Assembly (NCBI RefSeq): GCF_000482465.1
Contig: NZ_KI519420.1
Span: 527,147-591,146, forward strand
Length of the DNA stretch: 64,000 nt
Source of the DNA: Runella limosa DSM 17973
GTDB lineage: Bacteria; Bacteroidota; Bacteroidia; Cytophagales; Spirosomataceae
Direction of reading: 5' to 3'
Position numbers and translations under genes: made by a program. This document shows positions 52,066-60,703 of this stretch, piece after piece. The notes under the pieces were generated by a model. That model was not told where the DNA came from. It made no database searches and was given only the letters and a program-made list of their open reading frames with translations. How positions within the stretch are numbered: position 1 is the first letter of the stretch; each line of letters begins with the position of its first letter.

Positions 52066-53223
52066 TTACCAATTTAGCAAGGCCGTCACCGCCGCATCGC
52101 CCATGGCAGCATTGCTGGGGCGCGGGTGTTCGACGTTGAATACTTCCAGCAGCTTACGGTCGAGCAGCTGCGCATTGCTTTCGTCAATAGTGCCATCCGC
52201 TTTGGTTACTTTTGAGACATCTAAACGTAAATGTTTTGCCAAAAAACGATAGGCTGCGGCTCTTTTTGAAGGGCCGTAGTCGTGTTTTTCGGTGGGTAAA
52301 TGGACGTTTTCTACCAAATTAGCTTTTCCGTATAAGCTATAAATCTTCTGCAAATGCGGGTATTCCACCTCAGGATTGTGCTTGGTCCAGTCGGCGCCAT
52401 CCGAAACGATTAGCAAGGGCCGAGGTGCAGCAAGGGCAGCAATTTCTACGTTATTGGTCTGAAAATCCCCTTTTTTATGCACAGGCATACCACTTTCGCA
52501 AGTACATCCGCCAAAAAAGTGCGCCGAAACCATCACGACAGGCACGGCTACTTTTACGCGTGGGTCGAGCGCCGTTAGCATAAAAGTTTGAGTTCCGCCG
52601 CCCGATTCACCCGTCACACCCACCCGATTTTTGTCGATGCCAGGTTGGTCAAGCAAAAAGTCCAGCGCCCGAATGCTGTTCAATGCCTGGAGTTTAAATG
52701 CTTTGGGAAGTTTGTGTTGGCATTGTTGGGCGTCGCTGTACCCTAGCATGTCAAACGCAAAAACAACCGCACCCATGCGGGCTAGGTTGGCACAACGAAA
52801 CTGCATTGCCTCCAGAAAACGAGCATCGGCGTTTTGGGTATGTCCGTGTGGACAAAGCACCGCCGCAAACGGCCCTTTCTGTTGGAGTGGGCGATACAAA
52901 TTTCCCGTTACATAATAACCCTCTACACTCTCAAAGGCCACATTTTCAACGCTGTATCCGTTTAGCTCTCGTCGGCTGTGGACAATAGGTTTCGATGTTG
53001 GGCGGGGCGGAAGGTTTTTGAGTTCACCCCCTTCCAAAATACGATTACGGATTTGGGCAGCGCGGTTTTCCCATTCTTTTTTGGAAGAAGGAACGTGTTT
53101 TTCTAAAAATTCTTTGCCCTGTGCTTCGGTAAAATAAGCGCCCTGACATAATTCTGGCGCCGCTTGACCAAAGACAAACTGATAACTCATGCCAACAATG
53201 AGAAAAGATAAAAGACGGTTCAT
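52066..53223 (-). CDS. Secreted alpha/beta-hydrolase, acetyl-xylan-esterase-like
   Basis: The 385-residue product has a signal peptide ending VFGQ. The hydrolase fold shows the oxyanion region LCPHGHTQNAD, the nucleophile elbow GVTGESGGGTQ with Ser207, an acid in LLIVSDGADWT, and a late histidine in EKHDYGPSKR. These fit the AXE1/dienelactone-like group of polysaccharide deacetylases and esterases in Bacteroidota. It may remove acetyl or other acyl groups from plant glycans. It stops 4 bp from the convergent SDR gene and begins 20 bp after the SUMT gene on the same strand, so co-transcription with SUMT is possible. Confidence 0.82.
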   Translation of the reverse strand: MNRLLSFLIVGMSYQFVFGQAAPELCQGAYFTEAQGKEFLEKHVPSSKKEWENRAAQIRNRILEGGELKNLPPRPTSKPIVHSRRELNGYSVENVAFESVEGYYVTGNLYRPLQQKGPFAAVLCPHGHTQNADARFLEAMQFRCANLARMGAVVFAFDMLGYSDAQQCQHKLPKAFKLQALNSIRALDFLLDQPGIDKNRVGVTGESGGGTQTFMLTALDPRVKVAVPVVMVSAHFFGGCTCESGMPVHKKGDFQTNNVEIAALAAPRPLLIVSDGADWTKHNPEVEYPHLQKIYSLYGKANLVENVHLPTEKHDYGPSKRAAAYRFLAKHLRLDVSKVTKADGTIDESNAQLLDRKLLEVFNVEHPRPSNAAMGDAAVTALLNW

Positions 53224-53243
53224 GGTGATGGGAAGGATTGGTT

Positions 53244-54002
53244 TTATCCAAAAGCCATCGTTACTTCCAACCTACCGTTGGGATAGGCAGGATGTAACCG
53301 TACAACTTCGCCGATCACGATGATGGCAGGGTTGGTCAATTGCTCTTTTTCAACCACTTCCACAATCGTATCAACGGTGCCTAGGCCAAGTTTTTGGTAG
53401 GGCGTGCTGCCGTTCTGGATAATAGCGACGGGTGTATTGCCGCGTCCTGCCTCCGAAAGTAGGGCGGTGATTTGGGGAAGGTGCTGCATTCCCATCAAAA
53501 TCACGAGGGTAGCCGTGCTGTGAGCCGCCTTGGCGACGTCGTTGGAGAGGCTGTGGTTTCTGGTGGTGCCCGTGAGTACCCAAAAGCTTTCGCTTACTCC
53601 TCGGCAGGTAAGCGGAATACCCGCCAAGGCAGGCACCGAAATGCTGCTCGAAATGCCAGGAATGACGGAGGTTTGAATGCCAAATTCTTGGGCGAAGACG
53701 ATTTCTTCGTAACCCCTGCCAAAGACAAAAGAGTCGCCGCCTTTGAGACGAACGACATGCCCGTAAGTGAGGGCATAGTCAACAATGAGTTGGTTGAGGT
53801 CGCTTTGGGCAAATTCGCAGCGCCCACGCCGTTTGCCTACATAGACCAACTGCGCGTGAGCAGGGGCATAGGAAAGGAGTTCGGTGGAGACCAAAGCGTC
53901 ATACAGCACCACGTCTGCTTGTTGTAATGCTTTAATTCCCTTGAGTGTGATGAGTTCGGGGTCGCCAGGGCCAGCCCCTACAAGTGTCAATGTTGGTTTC
54001 AT
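53244..54002 (-). CDS. cobA: Uroporphyrinogen-III C-methyltransferase (SUMT)
   Basis: The 252-residue enzyme methylates uroporphyrinogen III twice, from SAM, to precorrin-2. Typical motifs: VGAGPGDPELITLKGIKAL at 7-25, DALVS, VVRLKGGDSFVFGRGYEE, GIPLTCRGVS and LMGMQHLPQI. It is the stand-alone form without the CysG dehydrogenase/chelatase part, so those steps must be encoded elsewhere. It is divergent from nirB, whose product needs sirohaem, which explains its location. Confidence 0.94.
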   Translation of the reverse strand: MKPTLTLVGAGPGDPELITLKGIKALQQADVVLYDALVSTELLSYAPAHAQLVYVGKRRGRCEFAQSDLNQLIVDYALTYGHVVRLKGGDSFVFGRGYEEIVFAQEFGIQTSVIPGISSSISVPALAGIPLTCRGVSESFWVLTGTTRNHSLSNDVAKAAHSTATLVILMGMQHLPQITALLSEAGRGNTPVAIIQNGSTPYQKLGLGTVDTIVEVVEKEQLTNPAIIVIGEVVRLHPAYPNGRLEVTMAFG

Positions 54003-54364
54003 AATCAGTCCCTAATTTAACTTATTTACTTACCAAAGAGCCGCCACTCTTTTGGTGTATTTTGTACTTTATGAATACTTTTTTGAAATATTATTTTACC
54101 AATGTGCATATTGATAGAATAATAGATTAAAATTAAGTATTTTTTCAAAATTAAGTATTATTTTTAAGTATTTGTAGGAAATAATATTCTATTTTTGCAA
54201 AAGCTGGTTTTAAAAATAACCACCAATGCTGTAAAAATTGTAAAAATCAAAATATTTGGTTTTTGTTCTAAGTAGCACAGGATTCAACTTTTATAAGAAT
54301 TACTCATTAAAAATTGAAGTACATATAGAGGATTAAATTAGGGATTGTAAAAACAATTTTCTCC
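54003..54364. promoter_or_regulatory. Divergent control region between SUMT and nirB
   Basis: No gene is seen in these 362 bp. TTAAGTATT-type direct repeats occur at 54133, 54151 and 54164. A -7-like TATTTTTG lies at 54190-54197, directly after them, leaving a 167-base leader before nirB. The repeats are well placed for binding by the NarL-type regulator encoded downstream, but they do not look like the enterobacterial NarL heptamer. Confidence 0.45.
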
Positions 54365-56908
54365 ATGACACAACCGCTAAAGGTAGTGGTAGTAGGCAAC
54401 GGAATGGTAGGCTATAAGTTCTGCGAAAAGTTGCTGACAAAAGTAGGTGGCGGCCTATTTTCTATCACGGTAATTGGTGAAGAACCTCGTCCAGCGTACG
54501 ATCGGGTTCATCTCTCCGCGTATTTTTCGGGCACGTCAGTCGAAGAACTGACAATGGCTCCCGCAAGTTGGTATGCCGAGCACGGCATCCAACTACTTAC
54601 TGGGGAGTGTGTGGTCAAGATTGACCCCGCAGCTCACTATGTTCAGACCCACACAGGGCTACAAATTCCTTACGACAAGCTGGTGTTGGCTACGGGCTCA
54701 GGGGCCTTTGTTCCTTCCGTGCCAGGCGTCGAAAAAGAAGGGGTGTTTGTGTATCGAACCATCGAAGACCTCGACGCCATCATTGGTTATTCCAAAGGCG
54801 CAACGCGTGCGGCGGTGATTGGGGGAGGACTTTTGGGGCTAGAAGCCGCCAAAGCAACCCTCGATTTGGGCCTTGAGACCCACGTAGTGGAGTTTGCGCC
54901 GCGACTCATGCCACGGCAATTGGACGCGGCGGGAGCTGGTATGCTCAAACGAAAAATGGAAGCCTTGGGGATTCAAATACACCTCAATAAAAACACGTCA
55001 CACTTTGACGGAGGAGCGGCAGTTGCTAGGCTTTCGTTTGCGGATGGAACCTCCTTGGAGGTGGATATGGTCGTGATTTCGGCAGGAATACGCCCCCGCG
55101 ACGAGCTGGCAAAACAAGCAGGCTTGGCAGTAGGCCCACGCGGAGGAATTATGGTAAACGACGAGCTACAAACTTCCGATACCGATATTTATGCCATCGG
55201 CGAATGTGCTTTACACAAAGGCATGATTTATGGCCTTGTGGCTCCTGGTTATGAAATGGCTGAGGTAGTTGCAAAGAACCTGACAATCCTCTCTTCCAAT
55301 GGGGAGACTACTATTGTTCCCTCTTTGGGAGAAAGGGGGCTTTTTAAGGCGTTTGATATGTCCACAAAACTAAAACTCATCGGCGTCGATGTGGCAAGTT
55401 TTGGCGAGCCTTTCTGTGAACAAACGCCCCACGATACCATTATAGTGGAAGATAAACTCAAAGGTATTTATAAACGTCTGAATGTGACGACTGATGGAAA
55501 ATACCTGTTAGGGGGGATTTTGGTAGGAGAAGCTGAAAACTACAATATGCTTCTTCAAACGGTCAAAAATCGTTTGGTATTGCCGCCTAATCCCGAAGAC
55601 TTGGTGCTGCCTGCGCGCAAAGGTGATGGTGCCTCAGCGGGAGCTGGTATTGCCGACTTACCAGACGAGGCCAGTATTTGTTCGTGCGAAAACATTACCA
55701 AAGGTGCGATTTGTCAAGCCATTGAAGAACACAACTTGCCCGATGTAGCGGCCATCAAGAAATGCACAAAAGCAGGAACAGGCTGCGGAGGTTGTGTTCC
55801 TATGCTATCTGATTTGTTGACAGAAACGCTCAAAAAGCAAGGTAAAGTAGTAAAAAAAGTGCTTTGCGAGCACTTCGATTATTCGCGCCAAGAAATGTAT
55901 CACTTGATTCAAACGTCGGGGACACGTACCTACGATGAAGTGGTAGCGAAGTTTGGAAAAGGGTGTGGCTGCGAGGTTTGTAAGCCAGCTGTTGCTTCGA
56001 TGTTGGCTAGTATTTATAACGATGTGATTGCCAAACAGGCGGTGATTCAAGACACGAACGACCGTTTTATGGCCAATATTCAGCGAGGAGGGACGTATTC
56101 AGTCGTGCCCCGTGTACCAGGTGGAGAAATTACCCCCGAACAACTTATTGCGCTCGGAACGGTCGCTAAAAAGTATGATTTGTATTGTAAAATTACTGGT
56201 GGACAGCGGGTTGATTTATTCGGAGCGCGAGTTGAGCAACTGCCTTTTATTTGGGAAGAATTGCTCGAAGTAGGCTTTGAAAGTGGCCACGCTTATGGAA
56301 AATCATTGCGTACGGTCAAAAGTTGTGTGGGAAGTACGTGGTGCCGATTTGGGGTACAAGATGCGGTCGGCTTTGCGATTCGGGTAGAAAACCGATACAA
56401 AGGAATTCGTTCGCCACATAAGCTCAAAAGCGCCGTTTCGGGCTGTACGCGTGAGTGTGCCGAAGCCCAAAGCAAAGATTTTGGCATCATCGCAACCGAA
56501 AAAGGGTGGAATCTGTACGTATGCGGAAACGGCGGAATCAAGCCTCAACACGCGTTGCTGCTGGCCAGCGACCTCGACGATGAAACTTGTTTGAAGTACA
56601 TCGACCGTTTCTTGATGTTTTACATCAAAACCGCTGAACCACTCCAACGCACGGCTACTTGGTTCAATAAATTAGAAGGGGGAATGGAGTACCTCCGCGA
56701 CGTGATTATCAATGATAGTTTAGGGATTGCGGCGGAATTGGAGCAAGAGCTGCAATACTTGGTCGATACGTACCACGATGAGTGGCGAGTGGCAGTAGAA
56801 ACGCCTGAAATCAGGGCGCGTTTTTCCCATTTTGTCAATGTGGAGGAGCCTGATCCAACGTTGGAGTTTGTGGAGATGCGTGGACAAAAACGCCCTGCAG
56901 ATTGGTAA
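54365..56908 (+). CDS. nirB: Assimilatory nitrite reductase, large subunit
   Basis: The 847-residue product has the full NirB order: an FAD/NADH domain (VVVGNGMVGYKFCE at 8-21, GGGLLGLEAA at about 155), two BFD-type [2Fe-2S] segments (SICSCENI near 437 with CGGCVP near 473, and CGCEVCKP near 538), then the nitrite/sulfite reductase part with cluster and sirohaem cysteines in CVGSTWCRFG (about 653) and CTRECAEA (about 693). It reduces nitrite to ammonium with NADH in the cytoplasm. It leads a same-strand series with nirD, the sensor and the regulator. Confidence 0.96.
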   Translation: MTQPLKVVVVGNGMVGYKFCEKLLTKVGGGLFSITVIGEEPRPAYDRVHLSAYFSGTSVEELTMAPASWYAEHGIQLLTGECVVKIDPAAHYVQTHTGLQIPYDKLVLATGSGAFVPSVPGVEKEGVFVYRTIEDLDAIIGYSKGATRAAVIGGGLLGLEAAKATLDLGLETHVVEFAPRLMPRQLDAAGAGMLKRKMEALGIQIHLNKNTSHFDGGAAVARLSFADGTSLEVDMVVISAGIRPRDELAKQAGLAVGPRGGIMVNDELQTSDTDIYAIGECALHKGMIYGLVAPGYEMAEVVAKNLTILSSNGETTIVPSLGERGLFKAFDMSTKLKLIGVDVASFGEPFCEQTPHDTIIVEDKLKGIYKRLNVTTDGKYLLGGILVGEAENYNMLLQTVKNRLVLPPNPEDLVLPARKGDGASAGAGIADLPDEASICSCENITKGAICQAIEEHNLPDVAAIKKCTKAGTGCGGCVPMLSDLLTETLKKQGKVVKKVLCEHFDYSRQEMYHLIQTSGTRTYDEVVAKFGKGCGCEVCKPAVASMLASIYNDVIAKQAVIQDTNDRFMANIQRGGTYSVVPRVPGGEITPEQLIALGTVAKKYDLYCKITGGQRVDLFGARVEQLPFIWEELLEVGFESGHAYGKSLRTVKSCVGSTWCRFGVQDAVGFAIRVENRYKGIRSPHKLKSAVSGCTRECAEAQSKDFGIIATEKGWNLYVCGNGGIKPQHALLLASDLDDETCLKYIDRFLMFYIKTAEPLQRTATWFNKLEGGMEYLRDVIINDSLGIAAELEQELQYLVDTYHDEWRVAVETPEIRARFSHFVNVEEPDPTLEFVEMRGQKRPADW

Positions 56909-56942
56909 TCTATCCAAGTTTCACCCTAAAACTGAATTAAAA

Positions 56943-57281
56943 ATGAATAATCAACCTACTACTTGGTTCAAAGCAGCACCCGTTTCTGCTTTTCCCGAAA
57001 ATGGTGGTGCTTGTGTTAAATACAACGACAAACAAATTGCGGTGTTTCATTTCAAACAACTTGATAAATGGTACGCGACCGACAACGAATGTCCCCACAA
57101 ACATCAAATGGCCCTGAGCCGTGGGATGATTGGCGACCAGCAGGGGCATCCGAAAGTGGCTTGCCCTTTTCATAAAAAAACGTTTTCCCTTGAGACAGGA
57201 CTGAATTTACAAGGCGAAGATTATTGCATTAATGTCTATCCCGTCAAGATAGAAGATGGGTTTGTGTTTATCGGAATTTAA
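56943..57281 (+). CDS. nirD: Nitrite reductase, small subunit (Rieske-like)
   Basis: The ATG at 56943 starts MNNQPTTWFKAA and gives 112 residues, the usual NirD length; a frame beginning 111 bases earlier overlaps nirB and is not needed. The fold is Rieske-like. The region DNECPHKHQMALSRG and VACPFHKKTFSLETG keeps the two Cys-x-His boxes (CPHK, CPFHKK), although many NirD proteins lose them. It works with NirB. It starts 34 bp after nirB and 11 bp before the sensor kinase gene. Confidence 0.93.
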   Translation: MNNQPTTWFKAAPVSAFPENGGACVKYNDKQIAVFHFKQLDKWYATDNECPHKHQMALSRGMIGDQQGHPKVACPFHKKTFSLETGLNLQGEDYCINVYPVKIEDGFVFIGI

Positions 57282-57292
57282 CATTCCAACTT

Positions 57293-58729
57293 ATGCCATT
57301 ACGCGTACCTAAACGTTTTACTCGGCTGTATATCATGGCCTTATCGTTGGTTGCATTTCTGACGATACTCGGACAATTATTGGTTCAAAATTCCTTGGAG
57401 GGGTCGTTGCACGACTCTTGGCTGGTGAATTATGCGGGCCGCCAGCGCTTTCAAAGTCAGTTGATTGCCAAAAGTGTCCTCTTACTTACCCAGCGACCAG
57501 ATTTGGCCGATAAAGCAACGCACGTGACAGAGTTAAAAAAGGTGTTACGCGATTGGGAAGATCACCACGACCAATTAAAAACGGGAAATCTTCGGGATAT
57601 TAAGGCGACATCGGTCAACAGCGATACCGTACGGGCGATGTTTGAAGACATTGATGCGCATTTTCAGGCAATTGCGCGCAGTACCCATGCGGTCATCGGC
57701 TGGCTCAAACAGCCCGCCCGCGAAGGAAATGTGGATGTTCACCTAAAAAATATCTTTGCGCATGAACTTGTGTTTTTGCGTAAAATGGATCGGATTGTAT
57801 TTCAATACGACCAAGAAGCCAAAGCCAAAGTTACAACGCTTCGACGCATTGAACTTTGGCTGATGGCTTTTACGCTTTGTATTTTGTTAGTTGAGGGATT
57901 ATTTATTTTTCGCCCCGCCGTCGTAAAACTTTCCGAAACGCTTCATCAGCTCATAGAAGCGCGCGAAAAAACGCATCAGGCCAATCAAGAACTTCAAAAA
58001 GCCTATCAGGAATTGCGGGCTACGCAGGCCAAGTTGCTAGAAGTAACGCAGCATCGGCACCGCCAAGAGCTAAAAGAGCAGAAAATCCATACATCAGCGC
58101 TGCTGCAAGGGCAAGAAGAAGAGCGCCGTCGCCTTTCCAAAGAACTTCACGATGGGGTAGGGCAGATGCTAACTGGGCTGAAATTGATGGCCGAAAGCTT
58201 TTCAAATGGAACGGGATGGTCGGAAAAAGACCGTCAACAAGCCATAAACCTTCGACAATTGGTGGGGCAAACAATCCAAGAAGTGCGAGGGATTTCCAAC
58301 AACCTGATGCCTACCGTTCTGAATGATTTTGGGGTGAAGTTAGCCCTAAAACAGCTCGTGGATTCTACCGTCAGAAATACAGGCGCGCCGTTGGTTTTTG
58401 AGTCAAATCTTAACGACGAACGTTTTGATCCACGGATTGAAATAGGGCTTTACCGAATTGCCCAAGAGGCCATTCATAATGCCGTCAAACACGCGCAAGC
58501 CACCAATATTGCCGTTCGTATTTTTCGTCAAGAAAAAGACATTGTACTCAAAATTACCGACAACGGCAAAGGGGTCCGAATCAATAAAAAAACGCAAGCA
58601 ACGCTCGTTCCTACGCATGGCTTGACTAACCTCCAAGAACGTACGCGTTTGCTGGATGGAAAAATCAAAATTCACTCGACGGTAGGCCAAGGCACCGAAA
58701 TAATTGTAAATATTCCTCAACATAACTAA
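57293..58729 (+). CDS. NarX-like sensor histidine kinase
   Basis: The 478-residue kinase has one helix at about 11-32 and a second at about 187-207. The periplasmic part begins with WLVNYAGRQRFQSQLIAK (43-60), which resembles the P-box of nitrate/nitrite sensors (N-x-A-G-x-x-R-M-x-S) with Arg52. A HAMP-like/coiled region follows, then the HisKA_3 dimerisation helix with His286 in RRRLSKELHDGVGQ and a HATPase domain (ITDNGKGV, HGLTNLQERTRLL). It pairs with the NarL-type regulator 4 bp downstream and most likely senses nitrate or nitrite. Confidence 0.88.
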   Translation: MPLRVPKRFTRLYIMALSLVAFLTILGQLLVQNSLEGSLHDSWLVNYAGRQRFQSQLIAKSVLLLTQRPDLADKATHVTELKKVLRDWEDHHDQLKTGNLRDIKATSVNSDTVRAMFEDIDAHFQAIARSTHAVIGWLKQPAREGNVDVHLKNIFAHELVFLRKMDRIVFQYDQEAKAKVTTLRRIELWLMAFTLCILLVEGLFIFRPAVVKLSETLHQLIEAREKTHQANQELQKAYQELRATQAKLLEVTQHRHRQELKEQKIHTSALLQGQEEERRRLSKELHDGVGQMLTGLKLMAESFSNGTGWSEKDRQQAINLRQLVGQTIQEVRGISNNLMPTVLNDFGVKLALKQLVDSTVRNTGAPLVFESNLNDERFDPRIEIGLYRIAQEAIHNAVKHAQATNIAVRIFRQEKDIVLKITDNGKGVRINKKTQATLVPTHGLTNLQERTRLLDGKIKIHSTVGQGTEIIVNIPQHN

Positions 58730-58733
58730 CAAC

Positions 58734-59387
58734 ATGAAGAAAATCCAAGTAGTACTCGTCGATGACCACACAATAGTCCGAAATGGGCTGCGGTCGATTT
58801 TAGAAAGTACCGACGAAATCGAAGTCATTGGTGAAGCCGCCAATGGCGAAGAAGCGCTCGAAAAAATCGCCTATTTAAAACCCCAAGTGATGCTTATTGA
58901 TATTTCGATGCCAGGCATGTCGGGTATTGAGCTGGTAGGTAAAGTAGTGAAGCAAAGCACTGCCATCCGACCTGTTATTTTATCAATGCACAATGATGAC
59001 GCGTACATCCTCAAATCTGTGGAAGCGGGTGCGTATGGTTATTTGCTCAAAGATGCCACGCGTGATGAAATTTTGGCGGCGCTACATTCGGTCAAAAATG
59101 GCGAAAAATACTTCAACCCTTCGGTAGCAGCGGTGATTGTGAATGGGTATTTGTCGCAGGTTCAAAAAGTGGAGAAAGCGTCGGAATCACGAAAAACATT
59201 ACTTTCCAAAAAAGAAAAAGAAGTGCTAAAATTGCTGGTTGAAGGCATGAGTAGCCGTCAAATCGCTGACACTCTTGATCTTAGTGTGCGTACTGTTGAC
59301 AACCACCGTGCCAACATGATGCGCCGCCTTCAAGTACATAATGCGGCTGAATTGGTAAAATTAGCCTTAGAAGAAAAGTTGCTGTAA
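58734..59387 (+). CDS. NarL/FixJ-family response regulator
   Basis: The 217-residue regulator has a receiver domain with phospho-acceptor Asp56 (LIDISMPGMSG), acidic residues D10/D11 and Lys105. The C-terminal LuxR helix-turn-helix (about 155-215) reads LSKKEKEVLKLLVEGMSSRQ followed by VRTVDNHRANMMRRLQV. It lies 4 bp after the NarX-like kinase and probably controls the nir genes and itself. A perfect 15-bp hairpin closes the gene before the permease. Confidence 0.92.
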   Translation: MKKIQVVLVDDHTIVRNGLRSILESTDEIEVIGEAANGEEALEKIAYLKPQVMLIDISMPGMSGIELVGKVVKQSTAIRPVILSMHNDDAYILKSVEAGAYGYLLKDATRDEILAALHSVKNGEKYFNPSVAAVIVNGYLSQVQKVEKASESRKTLLSKKEKEVLKLLVEGMSSRQIADTLDLSVRTVDNHRANMMRRLQVHNAAELVKLALEEKLL

Positions 59388-59391
59388 ATTT

Positions 59392-59440
59392 GTAAAGCAC
59401 AGCTAGTCGCCAAACCATCCTCCTAGCTGTGCTTTACTTT
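59392..59440 (+). terminator. Perfect 15-bp hairpin just before the TauE/SafE start codon
   Basis: GTAAAGCACAGCTAG (59392-59406) and CTAGCTGTGCTTTAC (59423-59437) pair without mismatch, followed by TTTTAT, in which the ATG of the next gene begins at 59442. It can terminate the nir transcript. If read through, it would bury the translation start region of the permease. Confidence 0.8.
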
Positions 59441-59441
59441 T

Positions 59442-60251
59442 ATGGAAATCATTGGGTACGCAGGAGCGCTTGTGATGGGGCTTTGCTTGGGACTTATTGG
59501 TAGCGGAGGAGCTATTCTTACCGTACCCATTTTAGTATATTTGTTTGGCGTTGAGCCACTTATAGCCACCACTTATTCTCTTTTTATTGTGGGGCTCACG
59601 AGCTTGGTCGGAGCCACGGTCCGAGCGGGTGCGGGGCATATTCATTGGCCGCTGACGTTAACTTTTGGAATTCCTTCGGTAGTGAGTGTGTTTTTGACGC
59701 GTACCTATTTGTTACCCCTTATTCCCAACCCAATACTTCAAGCGGGTACTTTTATTCTTTCTCGTTCGAGCTTTTTACTGGCATTGTTTGCGGTTTTGAT
59801 GGTTTTTTCATCATTTTCGATGATAAAAAATCCGCCAAACCAATTCCCAAGGAATAGCAATCCATCAGCAGGTGGGTACTGGCACGTCATAAATATGTTG
59901 CTCAAGGGTTTTTTAGTGGGCGGAATCACGGGATTGTTGGGAGCGGGAGGAGGTTTTTTGATTATTCCAGCGCTGGTGCTGATTGCTCGCCTTCCGATGC
60001 AACAGGCCGTAGGGACATCGTTAGTCATCATTGCAACGAACTCCCTAACGGGTTTTTGGCGCGATTACGAATTCCATTCGCTCATCAATTGGCCATTTCT
60101 TGTGCATTTTTCTACCCTTGCAGTCATCGGTATTTTACTAGGGAGTTCGCTGGCCCGCAAAATCAGTGGTGATAAATTAAAGCCAATTTTTGGTTATTTT
60201 GTGCTCGTGATGGGCTTTTACGTTTTATTCAAAGAACTGTTTTTATCTTAA
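59442..60251 (+). CDS. TauE/SafE-family membrane permease
   Basis: A 269-residue polytopic protein with about eight helices built as two related halves: GLCLGLIGSGGAILTVPILV at 13-32 and GFLVGGITGLLGAGGGFLII at about 154-173, the TSUP signature. Family members export sulfite, sulfoacetate or other small anions. It lies in a nitrite locus where a nitrite channel such as NirC is otherwise missing, so transport of nitrite or of a sulfur anion are both possible. A periplasmic rhodanese follows 13 bp downstream. Confidence 0.9.
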   Translation: MEIIGYAGALVMGLCLGLIGSGGAILTVPILVYLFGVEPLIATTYSLFIVGLTSLVGATVRAGAGHIHWPLTLTFGIPSVVSVFLTRTYLLPLIPNPILQAGTFILSRSSFLLALFAVLMVFSSFSMIKNPPNQFPRNSNPSAGGYWHVINMLLKGFLVGGITGLLGAGGGFLIIPALVLIARLPMQQAVGTSLVIIATNSLTGFWRDYEFHSLINWPFLVHFSTLAVIGILLGSSLARKISGDKLKPIFGYFVLVMGFYVLFKELFLS

Positions 60252-60264
60252 CTTTTTTCATAAC

Positions 60265-60642
60265 ATGAAAACGCTGCTTGCAACCTTTACTTTTGTTATT
60301 GTGCTATTGGCTGGCACCTCCTTGCGTGCCCAAGAAAACTTAGCCCCTAAAGACTTTATTCAAAAACTCAAGACCACACCCAATGCTCAATTGTTGGACG
60401 TGCGTACCCCCAACGAATGGAATGCGGGAAAAATAGCATCATCGCAATGTATTAATTACAACGACCCAGCATTCAAAGAGCAAGTCCAAAAGCTGGATAA
60501 AACCAAACCCGTTTTTGTGTATTGTGCGGTGGGAGGGCGTAGTACGAAGGCATCTCAAATTTTAAAAGAGTCAGGCTTTAAATTAATCTACAATTTGCAG
60601 GGCGGTGGCTACGCCGACTTAGCCAAGGAAGGGATAAAATAG
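60265..60642 (+). CDS. Periplasmic rhodanese-domain protein
   Basis: The 125-residue product has a signal peptide ending SLRAQ. A single rhodanese domain follows: AQLLDVRTPNEWNAGKI, INYNDPAF and the active loop YCAVGGRS with Cys87, then GFKLIYNLQGG. It would carry persulfide sulfur in the periplasm. Together with the TauE/SafE gene directly upstream it forms a sulfur-type pair attached to the end of the nitrite operon. The physiological donor and acceptor are unknown. Confidence 0.9.
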   Translation: MKTLLATFTFVIVLLAGTSLRAQENLAPKDFIQKLKTTPNAQLLDVRTPNEWNAGKIASSQCINYNDPAFKEQVQKLDKTKPVFVYCAVGGRSTKASQILKESGFKLIYNLQGGGYADLAKEGIK

Positions 60643-60674
60643 CGATTTGTAACATAAAAGCTTGACAGAATGTG

Positions 60675-60697
60675 TATATTTGTTTTGAAATCAAAAC
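60675..60697 (+). promoter_or_regulatory. -7 element and palindrome before the AAA ATPase gene
   Basis: TATATTTG (60675-60682) fits the -7 consensus. GTTTTGA-AA-TCAAAAC (60682-60697), a perfect dyad, starts on its last base and ends 6 bp before the ATG, which is a good place for a repressor site. Confidence 0.45.
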
Positions 60698-60703
60698 GTT
60701 TTT

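Noticed and set aside
56832-56943. Upstream extension of nirD overlapping nirB
   Set aside because: The extra 37 residues are out-of-frame nirB sequence. The ATG at 56943 gives the standard NirD length and beginning.
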